From: Bog-473 sp963804055 | Lineage (GTDB): Bacteria; Actinomycetota; Acidimicrobiia; Acidimicrobiales; RAAP-2 | Direction of reading: 5' to 3' | DNA length: 64,000 nt | NCBI GenBank assembly: GCA_963804055.1 | Contig: CAWDOU010000011.1 | Span: forward strand, 248,001-312,000 | Program-made: the position numbers and the translations under genes | The notes under the pieces: model-generated | The model's database searches: none | What the model saw: only the letters and a program-made list of their open reading frames with translations | Told to the model about the DNA's origin: nothing | Shown: piece after piece, positions 34,438-42,118 of the stretch | How positions within the stretch are numbered: the stretch's first letter is position 1 | Layout of the letters: every line of letters starts with the position of its first letter

Positions 34438-35697
34438 CTACCCCCTGGGCAGTCCGAGCACCCGCTCGGCCACGATGTTGCGCTGGATCTCCGAGGTACC
34501 GCCGGAGATGGTGCCCGAGAACGAGCGCAGGAACTGCAGCGCCCAGGCTCCGTCGTAGAAGGAGCCGTTCGCGCTCTCCTCCACCCGGTCCGCTTCGAAT
34601 CGGGCGAGGTCCCACTCGGTGAAGCGGTTCGGCCCGGGGCCATCGAGGTCGAGGCCTTCCAGGCCGAGCGCCTCCTGCGCCAGGAGGCAGGCCCGCTGCT
34701 CGCCCTCGCTCGTGAAGAGCTTGAGCACCATGTGCTCGGGCGACATCTCCCCCCGGCTCGCCTTGGCGAAGCCGCGGTAGCCGAGGCAGCGCATGGCCTC
34801 GGTGTCGGTGGCCAGCCGGCCGATGGCCTCGGCCAGCCGCGGATCGTCGCCGAGCGTGCCGCCGTGGCCGTCGGGACGTGCGGCCACGCGCACGAGCCCG
34901 TGCAGCGTGCGCTCCATCTTCGACACGTTCATGATCCAGAGCATGCCGCGCTCGTGGCGCAGCGAGCCCTGGCTCACGGCCCATCCGTGGTTGAGCTCGC
35001 CGAGGAGGTTCTCCTCGGGCACCTCGACGTCGGTGAAGAAGACCTCGTTGAAGTCGGCGTGGTGCGGATCGGTCAACTCGGGCAGGGGACGGCACAAAAT
35101 GCCAGGCGTGCGCATGTCGATGATCAGCGTGCTGATGCCGCGGTGCTTCGGCGCGTCGGGGTCGGTGCGCACGTAGCACAGGCAGAAATCGGCCTCGTGG
35201 GCCCCGGAGGTCCACACCTTCTGCCCGTTCACCACGAAGTGGCCGTCACGGTGCTCGGCCCGGGTCGTCAGCGATGCGAGGTCGCTGCCGGCGTTGGGCT
35301 CGCTCATGCCGAGGCACCAGGCGATCTCGCCCTTCAGTGTCGGGACGACGTAACGCTCCTTCTGGTCGTCGGTCCCGTACTCGACGATGGAGGCGGCACA
35401 GATGGACAGGCCCTGGGGGTTGAGCGAGCGCGGCACCATCCGCTCGGTGATCACCTCGTAGTAGGCCATCGTCTCCTCGGGGGTGGCGTTGCGGCCGCCG
35501 AGCTCGGGCGGCCACCCCGGCACGAGCCAGCCGTCCTCGTACATCTCGCGCTGGAACTTTCGGGCCCACGGCGGAAGGTGGGCCGAGGAGCGACGCGGAT
35601 CGGCGGCCACCACCTCGGGTGCGGGAAGGTGCTCGTCCAGCCACGATTCGAAGGCGCGGCGGAACTCGCTCAGCGTGTCGTCGGGGGCGAGGCGCAT
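34438..35697 (-). CDS. Acyl-CoA dehydrogenase
   Basis: This 419-residue enzyme has LGMSEPNAGSDLASL, NGQKVWTSGAHEADF, and the C-terminal SGGTSEIQRNIVAERVLGLP. It is somewhat longer than the 380-residue type at 23331, mainly at the N terminus. The ATG at 35697 is preferred over TTG 35703: the minus-strand sequence reads palindrome, CATAGT, five bases, ATG, so promoter and start almost touch and the mRNA is leaderless. It is the last gene of the minus-strand catabolic run from 40033. Confidence 0.92.
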   Translation of the reverse strand: MRLAPDDTLSEFRRAFESWLDEHLPAPEVVAADPRRSSAHLPPWARKFQREMYEDGWLVPGWPPELGGRNATPEETMAYYEVITERMVPRSLNPQGLSICAASIVEYGTDDQKERYVVPTLKGEIAWCLGMSEPNAGSDLASLTTRAEHRDGHFVVNGQKVWTSGAHEADFCLCYVRTDPDAPKHRGISTLIIDMRTPGILCRPLPELTDPHHADFNEVFFTDVEVPEENLLGELNHGWAVSQGSLRHERGMLWIMNVSKMERTLHGLVRVAARPDGHGGTLGDDPRLAEAIGRLATDTEAMRCLGYRGFAKASRGEMSPEHMVLKLFTSEGEQRACLLAQEALGLEGLDLDGPGPNRFTEWDLARFEADRVEESANGSFYDGAWALQFLRSFSGTISGGTSEIQRNIVAERVLGLPRG

Positions 35698-35706
35698 GGC
35701 CAACTA

Positions 35707-35720
35707 TGACACGGGTGTCA
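35707..35720. promoter_or_regulatory. Perfect TGACAC-GG-GTGTCA operator
   Basis: This perfect palindrome overlaps the stop codon of the gene at 35718 and lies nine bases upstream of the acyl-CoA dehydrogenase start at 35697, at the -35 position relative to CATAGT. It suggests a separate promoter inside an otherwise co-directional run. Confidence 0.75.
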
Positions 35721-36128
35721 GTCGTCCAGCGAGTCCCCGTCGTCCTCCTCGGGCGACCCCGCAGCACCCTGCTGGTAGCCGCGCCGGGCGGCGGGCAGGG
35801 CCTGAATGGCCAGCACGATCCCGAAGGCCGGCTCGGTCAGGAGGATCGACCCGGCGATCTCGTCCCAGCTGGCGCCGACCTCCGCGGCCAGGCGGGCGTG
35901 GCGCTGCACGCCGCCGGGCTGGCGGGCGATGACGGTGCACACCATGCGGATCAGCTCGTGCGTCTTGCGGTCGGGCGCGCGGAGCGAGTCGATGGAGGCC
36001 ATCCACGCGTTCTGCGCCTGCAGCACGCCGGGCGCCCACTCGGCCAGGAAGCGCTCCGAGGGGAACGGCCAGACGTCGTCCTCCACGTTGATGTCGAACT
36101 CGTCCTCGGGCTCCGTACCGGTGCTCAT
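35718..36128 (-). CDS. Carboxymuconolactone decarboxylase-like protein
   Basis: This 136-residue protein has RKTHELIRMVCTVIAR, then QRHARLAAEVGASWDEIAGS, then PAFGIVLAIQAL, which follows the helical pattern of the carboxymuconolactone decarboxylase/AhpD fold. The CxxC redox pair of AhpD is absent, so peroxidase-type activity is unlikely. The C terminus is acidic. Its stop codon is part of the palindrome at 35707. Its role in the P450/acyl-CoA dehydrogenase run is unknown. Confidence 0.75.
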   Translation of the reverse strand: MSTGTEPEDEFDINVEDDVWPFPSERFLAEWAPGVLQAQNAWMASIDSLRAPDRKTHELIRMVCTVIARQPGGVQRHARLAAEVGASWDEIAGSILLTEPAFGIVLAIQALPAARRGYQQGAAGSPEEDDGDSLDD

Positions 36129-36152
36129 CGCGCGGTCATCGTACCGGCGGGG

Positions 36153-38411
36153 TCAGGACCCCGGTTCGGGGTCGCGGGGCTGGCCCAGGATGCGCTCGGC
36201 GATCACGTTGCGCTGCACCTCGCTCGTACCGCCGGCGATGGTGAGGCAGCGGGTGGAGAGGAACCCCTCCTCCCAGCGCTGCGCCTTGCCGTCGAGCACC
36301 GCCCCGTTCGCGCCGTAGAGGGCCATGCCCATCTCCTGCACGCGCTGCTCGTGCTCCACGCCCAGCAGCTTGCGCACGCTCGATCCGCTGCCGGGGTCCA
36401 CTCCCGAGAGCGTCCGCAACGTCGACCGGTGGCCGAGCAGCGCCACGGTCTGCGCCTCGGCGATCAGGTGCCCGAGCCGTCCCTCCATGCTGGCCGGGCT
36501 GGGCTCGCCGCGCTCGCTGCGGCGGGCGATCGTCCGGGTCAGCGACTCGACACCGGGACCGAAGGAGGCGCCCGTCGACATGGAGACGCGCTCGTTGGCC
36601 AGTGTCGTGCGGCCGATGCGCCAGCCGTCCCCCGGCGCGCCCACCACCGCGTCGTCGGGGACGAAGACGTCGTTGAAGAAGACCTCGTTGAACATGGCGG
36701 CACCGGTCAGCTCGCGCAACGGCCGGATGTCGAGGCCCTCGGCGCGCATGTCGACGATGAAGTAGGTGATGCCGGCATGCTTGGACGCGTCGGGGTCCGA
36801 GCGGGCGAGGCAGATGCCGAAGTCGGCCGTCTGGGCCAGCGAGGTCCAGACCTTCTGCCCGTTGAGGATCCAGCCGCCCTCCACGCGGTCGGCCCGGGTG
36901 CTCAGAGCGGCCAGGTCGGACCCTGCGCCGGGCTCGCTGAAGAGCTGGCACCAGTTGAGTTGCCCGTGCAGCGTCGGGCGCACCCAACGCTCCTGCTGTT
37001 CGGGGGTGCCGTGGGCGATGAGGGTCGGGAGCGCCCAGGCGCCGACGGCCAGGTGGGGTCGCGCGACGCCCGCCGCGGCCAGCTCCTCGTCGATGACGAG
37101 CTGCTCCAGGGGCGAGGCGCCCCGGCCCCAGGGTGCGGGCCAGTGCGGCATGATCAGCCCGGCCTCGGCGATGGCGACGCGCTGGTCGGGCCCGGCGGCC
37201 GCGGCGACCTCCGCCACGACGGCGCGGATCTCGGCCCGCAGCGGCTCGGCCTCCGCCGGCAGGTCGGCGGCCAGGTTGCGCCGGGCCCCGGCGATGGCCA
37301 GCGCCGCCACCTCGTGCTCGAGCCCGTCCACGTCGCCGCCGGCGAGCAGCTGCAGGTTGGCCATGGCGCGCTTGAGGTAGAAGTGCGCGTCGTGCTCCCA
37401 GGTGAAGCCGATGCCCCCGAGGAGCTGGATGCACTCCTTGGCGCAGTGCGCGGCCGCGCCGAGCGCCACGGCGCCGGCGATGCGGGCGCTGAGCAGAGCA
37501 CCGTCGCCCGACTCGTCCTCACTCCAGGCGGCGGCGGCGTCCCAGGCCACCGCGGCGGACTGCTCCACGGCCACCAGCATGTCGGCCAGGGCGTGCTTGA
37601 CCGCCTGGAACTGGCCGATGGGCCGGCCGAACTGCACCCGTACCTTGGCGTACTCCGAGGCTGTCTGCAGGCACCAGCGGGCGATCCCGGCGCTCTCCGC
37701 CGCGGCGAGCGTCAGGGCCAGGCCCCGCACGTCGTCGTCGGAGAGCATCACCTGCGTGTCGAGCGGCACCGTGACCCGGCCGCCGCCCGCGATGGTCAGC
37801 GCGCCCAGGGCCCGCGTGCGGTCGAGTGCCGGCAGGGCCTCGACGGAGAGGACGTCGCCCAGGACGTCGCGGTCGAGCACGAGCCACCCCGTCCCCGTGC
37901 CGTAGTCGAGCGGGACCAGGACGAGCCGGGCCGTGGGCGGCCCCAGCACGGGGCGGACGGTCCCCGCCAGCTCGAGCGCCCCGTCCTCCCCCAGGCGCCA
38001 GGGCTGCGGCGCCGAGCCGAACGCCACGGCGGCCGTGATGGTGCCGTCCGCCAGCCCCTGCACCCACTCGGGCGGGGGTGCGCAGGGCCCGTGCTGGGCC
38101 CGGGCCAGGGCGGCGGAGGCCAGCAGCGTCGGCAGCAGCGGTCCGGGGAACAGCGCGTGCCCCAGCTCCTCCAGCACGACGGCCAGCTCGGCCAGCGTGA
38201 AGCCCTGCCCGCCCAGCTCCTCCGGCAGATGGAGGCCGAGCCAGCCCTGGGCGGCCATCTTCTCCCAGGCCGCCGGGAGCTCGTCCGACGCGCCCGCGTC
38301 CGCCTCCGCCTCCGCCACCTGGCGCGGCACGCTGGGCGGGCAGTGCGTCTGCGCCCAGCGCAGCGCCGTGGCGCGCAGCGACTCGTGGTCCTCGGTGACG
38401 GCGATCGGCAT
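36153..38411 (-). CDS. Fused double acyl-CoA dehydrogenase (FadE34-like)
   Basis: This 752-residue protein is two acyl-CoA dehydrogenases in one chain. Residues 1 to about 375 end in LGGIGFTWEHDAHFYLKRAM; the second unit has CQLFSEPGAGSDLAAL, NGQKVWTSLAQTADF and AGGTSEVQRNVIAERILG. This matches the layout of FadE34 (ChsE3) of Mycobacterium tuberculosis, a fused form of the heteromeric enzymes that act on steroid side-chain CoA esters. It starts at ATG 38411, 5 bp downstream of the ferredoxin. The proposed substrate class is inferred. Confidence 0.92.
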   Translation of the reverse strand: MPIAVTEDHESLRATALRWAQTHCPPSVPRQVAEAEADAGASDELPAAWEKMAAQGWLGLHLPEELGGQGFTLAELAVVLEELGHALFPGPLLPTLLASAALARAQHGPCAPPPEWVQGLADGTITAAVAFGSAPQPWRLGEDGALELAGTVRPVLGPPTARLVLVPLDYGTGTGWLVLDRDVLGDVLSVEALPALDRTRALGALTIAGGGRVTVPLDTQVMLSDDDVRGLALTLAAAESAGIARWCLQTASEYAKVRVQFGRPIGQFQAVKHALADMLVAVEQSAAVAWDAAAAWSEDESGDGALLSARIAGAVALGAAAHCAKECIQLLGGIGFTWEHDAHFYLKRAMANLQLLAGGDVDGLEHEVAALAIAGARRNLAADLPAEAEPLRAEIRAVVAEVAAAAGPDQRVAIAEAGLIMPHWPAPWGRGASPLEQLVIDEELAAAGVARPHLAVGAWALPTLIAHGTPEQQERWVRPTLHGQLNWCQLFSEPGAGSDLAALSTRADRVEGGWILNGQKVWTSLAQTADFGICLARSDPDASKHAGITYFIVDMRAEGLDIRPLRELTGAAMFNEVFFNDVFVPDDAVVGAPGDGWRIGRTTLANERVSMSTGASFGPGVESLTRTIARRSERGEPSPASMEGRLGHLIAEAQTVALLGHRSTLRTLSGVDPGSGSSVRKLLGVEHEQRVQEMGMALYGANGAVLDGKAQRWEEGFLSTRCLTIAGGTSEVQRNVIAERILGQPRDPEPGS

Positions 38412-38416
38412 GACGT

Positions 38417-38644
38417 CTACTCCTCGAGGGGGACCTCGGCGCCGGCGCGCCAGAGGGAGATGGCACCGACCGGGCAGCCCTGCGCCGCGGCGCGCAACCT
38501 GTCCTCCCCGGTTGCCGCGGCATCGAGCACGACGGCGTGGCCGTCGTCGCTGAGGTCGAACGTCTCGGGCGCCCAGAAGACGCAATTGCCCGACCCCATG
38601 CAGCGGTCCCAGTCGATCTTCACGTCCAGCGTCTCGTCCGCCAT
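38417..38644 (-). CDS. Ferredoxin of the P450-partner type
   Basis: This 75-residue ferredoxin has DRCMGSGNCVF and QGCPVGAI, giving C-x5-C...CP with Ser at the position of the second cysteine of a 4Fe-4S site. This C-x2-variable-x2-C pattern is characteristic of actinobacterial single-cluster ferredoxins encoded beside P450 genes, which usually hold a 3Fe-4S cluster. It lies between the P450 and the fused acyl-CoA dehydrogenase, and is the likely electron donor of the P450. Confidence 0.9.
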   Translation of the reverse strand: MADETLDVKIDWDRCMGSGNCVFWAPETFDLSDDGHAVVLDAAATGEDRLRAAAQGCPVGAISLWRAGAEVPLEE

Positions 38645-38785
38645 CAGGCCGCCCGGAGCGCGACGGCGTCACAGGGGGCGCCCCCGCCCGACGTCAGGGC
38701 GCCGTCGACCAGGCTGGTCGAGGATGCACGTCCCATGGCCGCCGCGTCCTGCAGCGGGTTGGCTCTGCCGCCCATGCGCCTGAAA

Positions 38786-40033
38786 CTACCCCCCGGGGGA
38801 GAACACCACGGGCAGGGAGAGCGGCGAGCGGAAGGCCATCCCCTCAATGTGGGGCGCTTCGGCGTCGGGGTCCAGCGTGAAGGGCCCGAGGCGGTCGAGC
38901 AGGGTGTTGATGGCGATCCGGGACTCCATCCGGGCGAGATGCATGCCCAGGCAGACGTGGATGCCGAAGCCGAAGCCCACGTGCTGGCGCTGCTCGCGGA
39001 ACATGTCGTAGCGGTCGGGCTCGGGGTACTTGCGCTCGTCGCGGTTGGCCGCGCCGATCAGCAGCGCCAGGTCGGCCCCGCTCTCGATCTTCACGCCGGC
39101 CAGCTCCGCGTCACGTGTGGCGCGGCGCAGGATCACGCACACCGGGGGTTCCCAGCGGATGACCTCCTCGAAGGCCTGGGGGAACAGCGAGCGGTCGTTG
39201 TAGAGCGCGTCGAACTGGGTCCGGTCGTTCAGCAGCGCGAAGAGCATGCTGCCCGTGGCGCGGTAGGTCGTCTCCACGCCGGCCGGAAGCAGCAGGCGGA
39301 GGAAGGAGAAGATCTCCTCGTCGGTCAGGTGCTGTCCCTCGACCTCGGTCCGCACCAGCTCGCTGATGAGGTCGTCGCCCGGCTGGGCCCGGCGCTCCTC
39401 CATGACGTCGGCGAAGTAGTCGCGCAGGGCGGCCGATGCGGCGATGCCGCGCTCCCAGTTGGCGGCCACGCTGGTCAGCTCCATCGTCCAGCGCTGGAAC
39501 TTCGGGTAGTCCTCACGCGGGAGCCCGAGGATGCGGGCGATCACCTGCACGGGGAAGTTGAACGTCACCGACCGCACGAGGTCCGTGCGGCCCTCGTCGA
39601 TGAAGGTGTCGATGAGCTCGTTGACGACGCGCGCCACGAGGTCCTCTTCCCAGCGCTCCAGCATCTTGGAGCGGAAGCTCGACGCGATGAGGGTGCGCAC
39701 GGCGCGGTGCTCGGGGTCGTCCATCTGCAGGATGGTGCGGCCCATCACCATGCCCATCACTTCCTCGTAGATCGTCGAGGAGTACGTCTCGCTGTCGCGC
39801 AGCACCTGGACGACCTCGTCGTAGCCGAACACGGTGACCGGCGCCGGCTTGGTGGGGTCCGCGATCTCCGCGCCCTCGCCGAGGTCGATGGGACCCGAGT
39901 GCACGGGGCTGATGCGGCGCAGCCCGTGCATCGCTGGATACGGGTCACGGATCGTCCCCCCGACCACGTCTTTCAGCTCGTAAGGGTCGAACGGAACCGC
40001 CGTTGAGTCGGCCGTCGAATTAAGTCCTGGCAT
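38786..40033 (-). CDS. Cytochrome P450
   Basis: This 415-residue soluble P450 has the I-helix LLLPAGVETTYRA, the ExxR motif EEVIRWEPPV, and the heme loop VGFGFGIHVCLGMHLAR with the Cys ligand. It is of bacterial length with no membrane anchor. GGAGTAGG precedes the ATG, and TATACA on the minus strand at 40096-40101 is a likely -10 box beside the AACGATCGTT palindrome. With the ferredoxin and FadE34-like enzyme it suggests hydroxylation of a sterol or terpenoid side chain; the family number cannot be assigned. Confidence 0.92.
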   Translation of the reverse strand: MPGLNSTADSTAVPFDPYELKDVVGGTIRDPYPAMHGLRRISPVHSGPIDLGEGAEIADPTKPAPVTVFGYDEVVQVLRDSETYSSTIYEEVMGMVMGRTILQMDDPEHRAVRTLIASSFRSKMLERWEEDLVARVVNELIDTFIDEGRTDLVRSVTFNFPVQVIARILGLPREDYPKFQRWTMELTSVAANWERGIAASAALRDYFADVMEERRAQPGDDLISELVRTEVEGQHLTDEEIFSFLRLLLPAGVETTYRATGSMLFALLNDRTQFDALYNDRSLFPQAFEEVIRWEPPVCVILRRATRDAELAGVKIESGADLALLIGAANRDERKYPEPDRYDMFREQRQHVGFGFGIHVCLGMHLARMESRIAINTLLDRLGPFTLDPDAEAPHIEGMAFRSPLSLPVVFSPGG

Positions 40034-40104
40034 GTTCCTACTCCACCCCCTAGATTCCGGGGGTCACACCGGGTTTGGACCTGACTCCCACGTCATGTAT
40101 AGCA

Positions 40105-40114
40105 AACGATCGTT
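40105..40114. promoter_or_regulatory. AACGATCGTT palindrome, candidate TetR operator
   Basis: This perfect 10-bp palindrome lies in the 228-bp divergent region between the P450 operon and the TetR gene, just upstream of the P450 -10 box (TATACA). It does not resemble the TGACAC palindrome found elsewhere, so the neighbouring TetR protein may have its own target. Confidence 0.55.
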
Positions 40115-40261
40115 CGGGAGTCCAACACCCCAGTTACAGGACGGACGCCGGGACGATCTGGTTTGTACCGGATCCGCCTCGGACAAGGAAGGAACGCAGG
40201 AGGCCACGAGAGAGGGGACTATCGGGGCGCCCTCAGGAACCCCGAGGTCGGAGAGCGGAGA

Positions 40262-40942
40262 ATGGGACCCAAGATGAGCGTTGGCACGCCCCCCCAGGGT
40301 GACGCGCACGCGGAGCGAAGTGGAGCCGCCGCCGGAGAGGGGTCGGCAACGCGACGACGGATCCTCCAGATCGCCCTCACCCTGATGGCCCAGCGGGGCG
40401 TCGACGGGACGAGCATGCGCGACCTCGCCTCCGCGGCCGGTCTCAACGTCGCCTCGCTGTACCACTACTTCCCGAGCAAGCGGGACCTCCTCGAGTCGGT
40501 CCTGATCGAGCAGGGGTTCCTGCCCATCCGCCCGGTGCACATCGACCCCGCGGGCGACGCGCCGGCTGTCGAGCCGCTGACGCTGGCCCAGCTGCTGGCC
40601 GAGATCATGACGTCCATGTTCGAGGTGGAGGACTTCGTCCGCCTCATGGTGGGCGAGGCGATGCGCGGCGAGGCCACCGCCCGGGCCGTCGGCCTGGACC
40701 TGTTCGCCTCGTTCGAGACGAGCATTGAGGACTGGGTCAAGAAGAACCGCCCGGACCTCGATGACGGGCCCGGCGCGGCCGCGGTGGCCCGGTTGCTCAG
40801 CGCCATGGTGGTCGGGATCTTCATCCAGCACGCCGCCGATGTGCTCGGTGAGGAGGGGGATGACCTCACCGCCCTGTCCCTCGACCGGGCCCGCGAGGCG
40901 GCCTCCATCCTCCGGCCGCCGAACCAGGACGCCGCGGACTGA
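40262..40942 (+). CDS. TetR-family transcriptional regulator
   Basis: This 226-residue protein has the TetR DNA-binding domain: RRRILQIALTLMAQRGVDGT, then SMRDLASAAGLNVASLYHYF with the usual SLYHYF recognition end and PSKRDLLESVL. The variable C-terminal domain is the expected size and would bind the effector, perhaps an acyl-CoA. The ATG at 40262 has GGAGAG upstream; ATG 40274 is the alternative. It is divergent from the P450 gene and may repress it. Confidence 0.92.
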   Translation: MGPKMSVGTPPQGDAHAERSGAAAGEGSATRRRILQIALTLMAQRGVDGTSMRDLASAAGLNVASLYHYFPSKRDLLESVLIEQGFLPIRPVHIDPAGDAPAVEPLTLAQLLAEIMTSMFEVEDFVRLMVGEAMRGEATARAVGLDLFASFETSIEDWVKKNRPDLDDGPGAAAVARLLSAMVVGIFIQHAADVLGEEGDDLTALSLDRAREAASILRPPNQDAAD

Positions 40943-40997
40943 CCCGCTTCGCCGGCGGTCACGGCCTGCGCCACCCGTCTGAGTCACGTCACCTGCA

Positions 40998-41044
40998 CGC
41001 GTCACCTGTCTGAGCCGCCTGCCCGCGTCACTTGCCTGAGCCGC
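40998..41044. repeat. Pair of 21-bp imperfect direct repeats
   Basis: CGCGTCACCTGTCTGAGCCGC and a copy with two changes are spaced 26 bp apart between the TetR and SRPBCC genes, with a more degenerate third copy to the left. The units contain GTCAC half-sites but are direct, not inverted. Confidence 0.6.
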
Positions 41045-41067
41045 TGACCCCGGCGCACACTGGCGGC

Positions 41068-41571
41068 GTGCCCGAGACCACCCCGACCGCCGCGCCGACC
41101 GCCGTCGCCTCCGCCGTGTTCTCGGTCCCGGCCGAGACGGTGTGGGCCTACCGACTCGATTTCGCCAACCTGCCCGGCTACAACCCCGACGTCAGCGGTG
41201 TCACACGGATCGCCGACGGGACCGGCGACGGCGACGTGCACGGCCCCGGGGCGAGATACACGTTCGCGTTGGCCGACCCGCGCCGCCCGGGCCAGCAGGT
41301 GCCGATTGAGTTGTGGACCGTGGAGGCCGTGGCCCCGACGCTCGTCGCAGCCGGGATGTCGGGCGGCAGCGATGCCTACGAGGAGTTCGTGGTGGAGCCA
41401 CTCCATGACGGCGGGTGCGCGGCGACGCTGACGCTGTGGGTCACGCTGCCCGACGGCCTGCCCGAGGAGGTCGTGACCGCAGCGGCGGCCGGGAGCCTCG
41501 AATCGATCAGCATGGAGCTGCGCCTCATGAAGCAGGTGCTCGAAGGCGAGGCGGCGGCGACACCGTCCTGA
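41068..41571 (+). CDS. SRPBCC-family protein
   Basis: This 167-residue protein has the SRPBCC opening ASAVFSVPAETVWAYRLDFA and the NLPGYNPDVSGVTRI strand, followed by alternating strands and a long C-terminal helix (ISMELRLMKQVLEG). It is likely to bind a hydrophobic ligand. GTG 41068 is used; a TTG at 41032 would extend it by 12 residues. The sequence resembles the protein at 747 only at the fold level. Confidence 0.78.
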   Translation: MPETTPTAAPTAVASAVFSVPAETVWAYRLDFANLPGYNPDVSGVTRIADGTGDGDVHGPGARYTFALADPRRPGQQVPIELWTVEAVAPTLVAAGMSGGSDAYEEFVVEPLHDGGCAATLTLWVTLPDGLPEEVVTAAAAGSLESISMELRLMKQVLEGEAAATPS

Positions 41572-41581
41572 GCGCAGGTGG

Positions 41582-42013
41582 TCAGTTGCCGTACTGCGAG
41601 TCCGTCTCCGTCAAGCGCTCCGCCAGGTGCGCCAGCATCTTGATGCCGATGCTCGGCGTCGTCTTCAGCAACGAGCGGAACTCCCGGGCATCGAACACCA
41701 GCAGCTCCATCGGCGTCTCGGCGACGACATCGGCCATGCGGATCCCACCGTGAAGGAGGGCCAGCTCGCCGAAGTAGCTCCCCGGCGAGAAGTGGTTGAC
41801 CTCCTTCCTGTGCACCCGACACGTTGCCTCGCCCTCGAGGACGAGGAAGAACTCACGGCCTGGCTGCCCCTCCTCGGTCAGGCATGCGCCCGCCTCGACG
41901 AAGATCGGCGTGCCGAGTCGGGCGATCTCGCGTCGTTCGCCGTGCGTGCAGCTCGAGAACAACGGCACGGTCTTGAGCAGGTCGATCTGCTCCTTGGGAA
42001 TCCGGCTGCGCAT
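41582..42013 (-). CDS. Cyclic nucleotide-binding domain protein
   Basis: This 143-residue protein is a single cNMP-binding domain: LKTVPLFSSCTHGERREIAR, EEGQPGREFFLVLEGEA, and the phosphate-binding cassette SPGSYFGELALLHGG. There is no DNA-binding domain. In Crp-type cassettes the phosphate-contacting Arg follows FGE; here that region reads ALLHGGIRM, so cAMP binding is uncertain. CATAGT at 42055-42060 and GGAGGGAGG precede the ATG on the minus strand. Confidence 0.85.
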   Translation of the reverse strand: MRSRIPKEQIDLLKTVPLFSSCTHGERREIARLGTPIFVEAGACLTEEGQPGREFFLVLEGEATCRVHRKEVNHFSPGSYFGELALLHGGIRMADVVAETPMELLVFDAREFRSLLKTTPSIGIKMLAHLAERLTETDSQYGN

Positions 42014-42029
42014 GGCGGGCGCCCTCCCT

Positions 42030-42052
42030 CCGGGTTCACCGGGTCAACCCGG
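42030..42052. promoter_or_regulatory. Inverted repeat CCGGGTT-N9-AACCCGG
   Basis: Two perfect 7-bp arms with a 9-bp spacer lie just downstream of the predicted CATAGT -10 box of the cNMP-binding gene, at its transcription start. It may be an operator or a 5'-UTR hairpin. Confidence 0.45.
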
Positions 42053-42118
42053 CACTATGGGTTGGCGGGAGCGTACAGCCCCGCCGCCCCCGCGGCCCGG
42101 GAACCCGGACGAGGGCCG

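Noticed and set aside
38645..38785. A 43-67-codon open frame between P450 and ferredoxin
   Set aside because: No recognisable motif and no good ribosome-binding site; it looks like the P450-ferredoxin spacer. Coupling to the ferredoxin start is possible but unsupported.
40970..41050. GTCAC-rich stretch as another copy of the TGACAC operator
   Set aside because: The units are direct repeats, not inverted, and the N2 spacing is absent.
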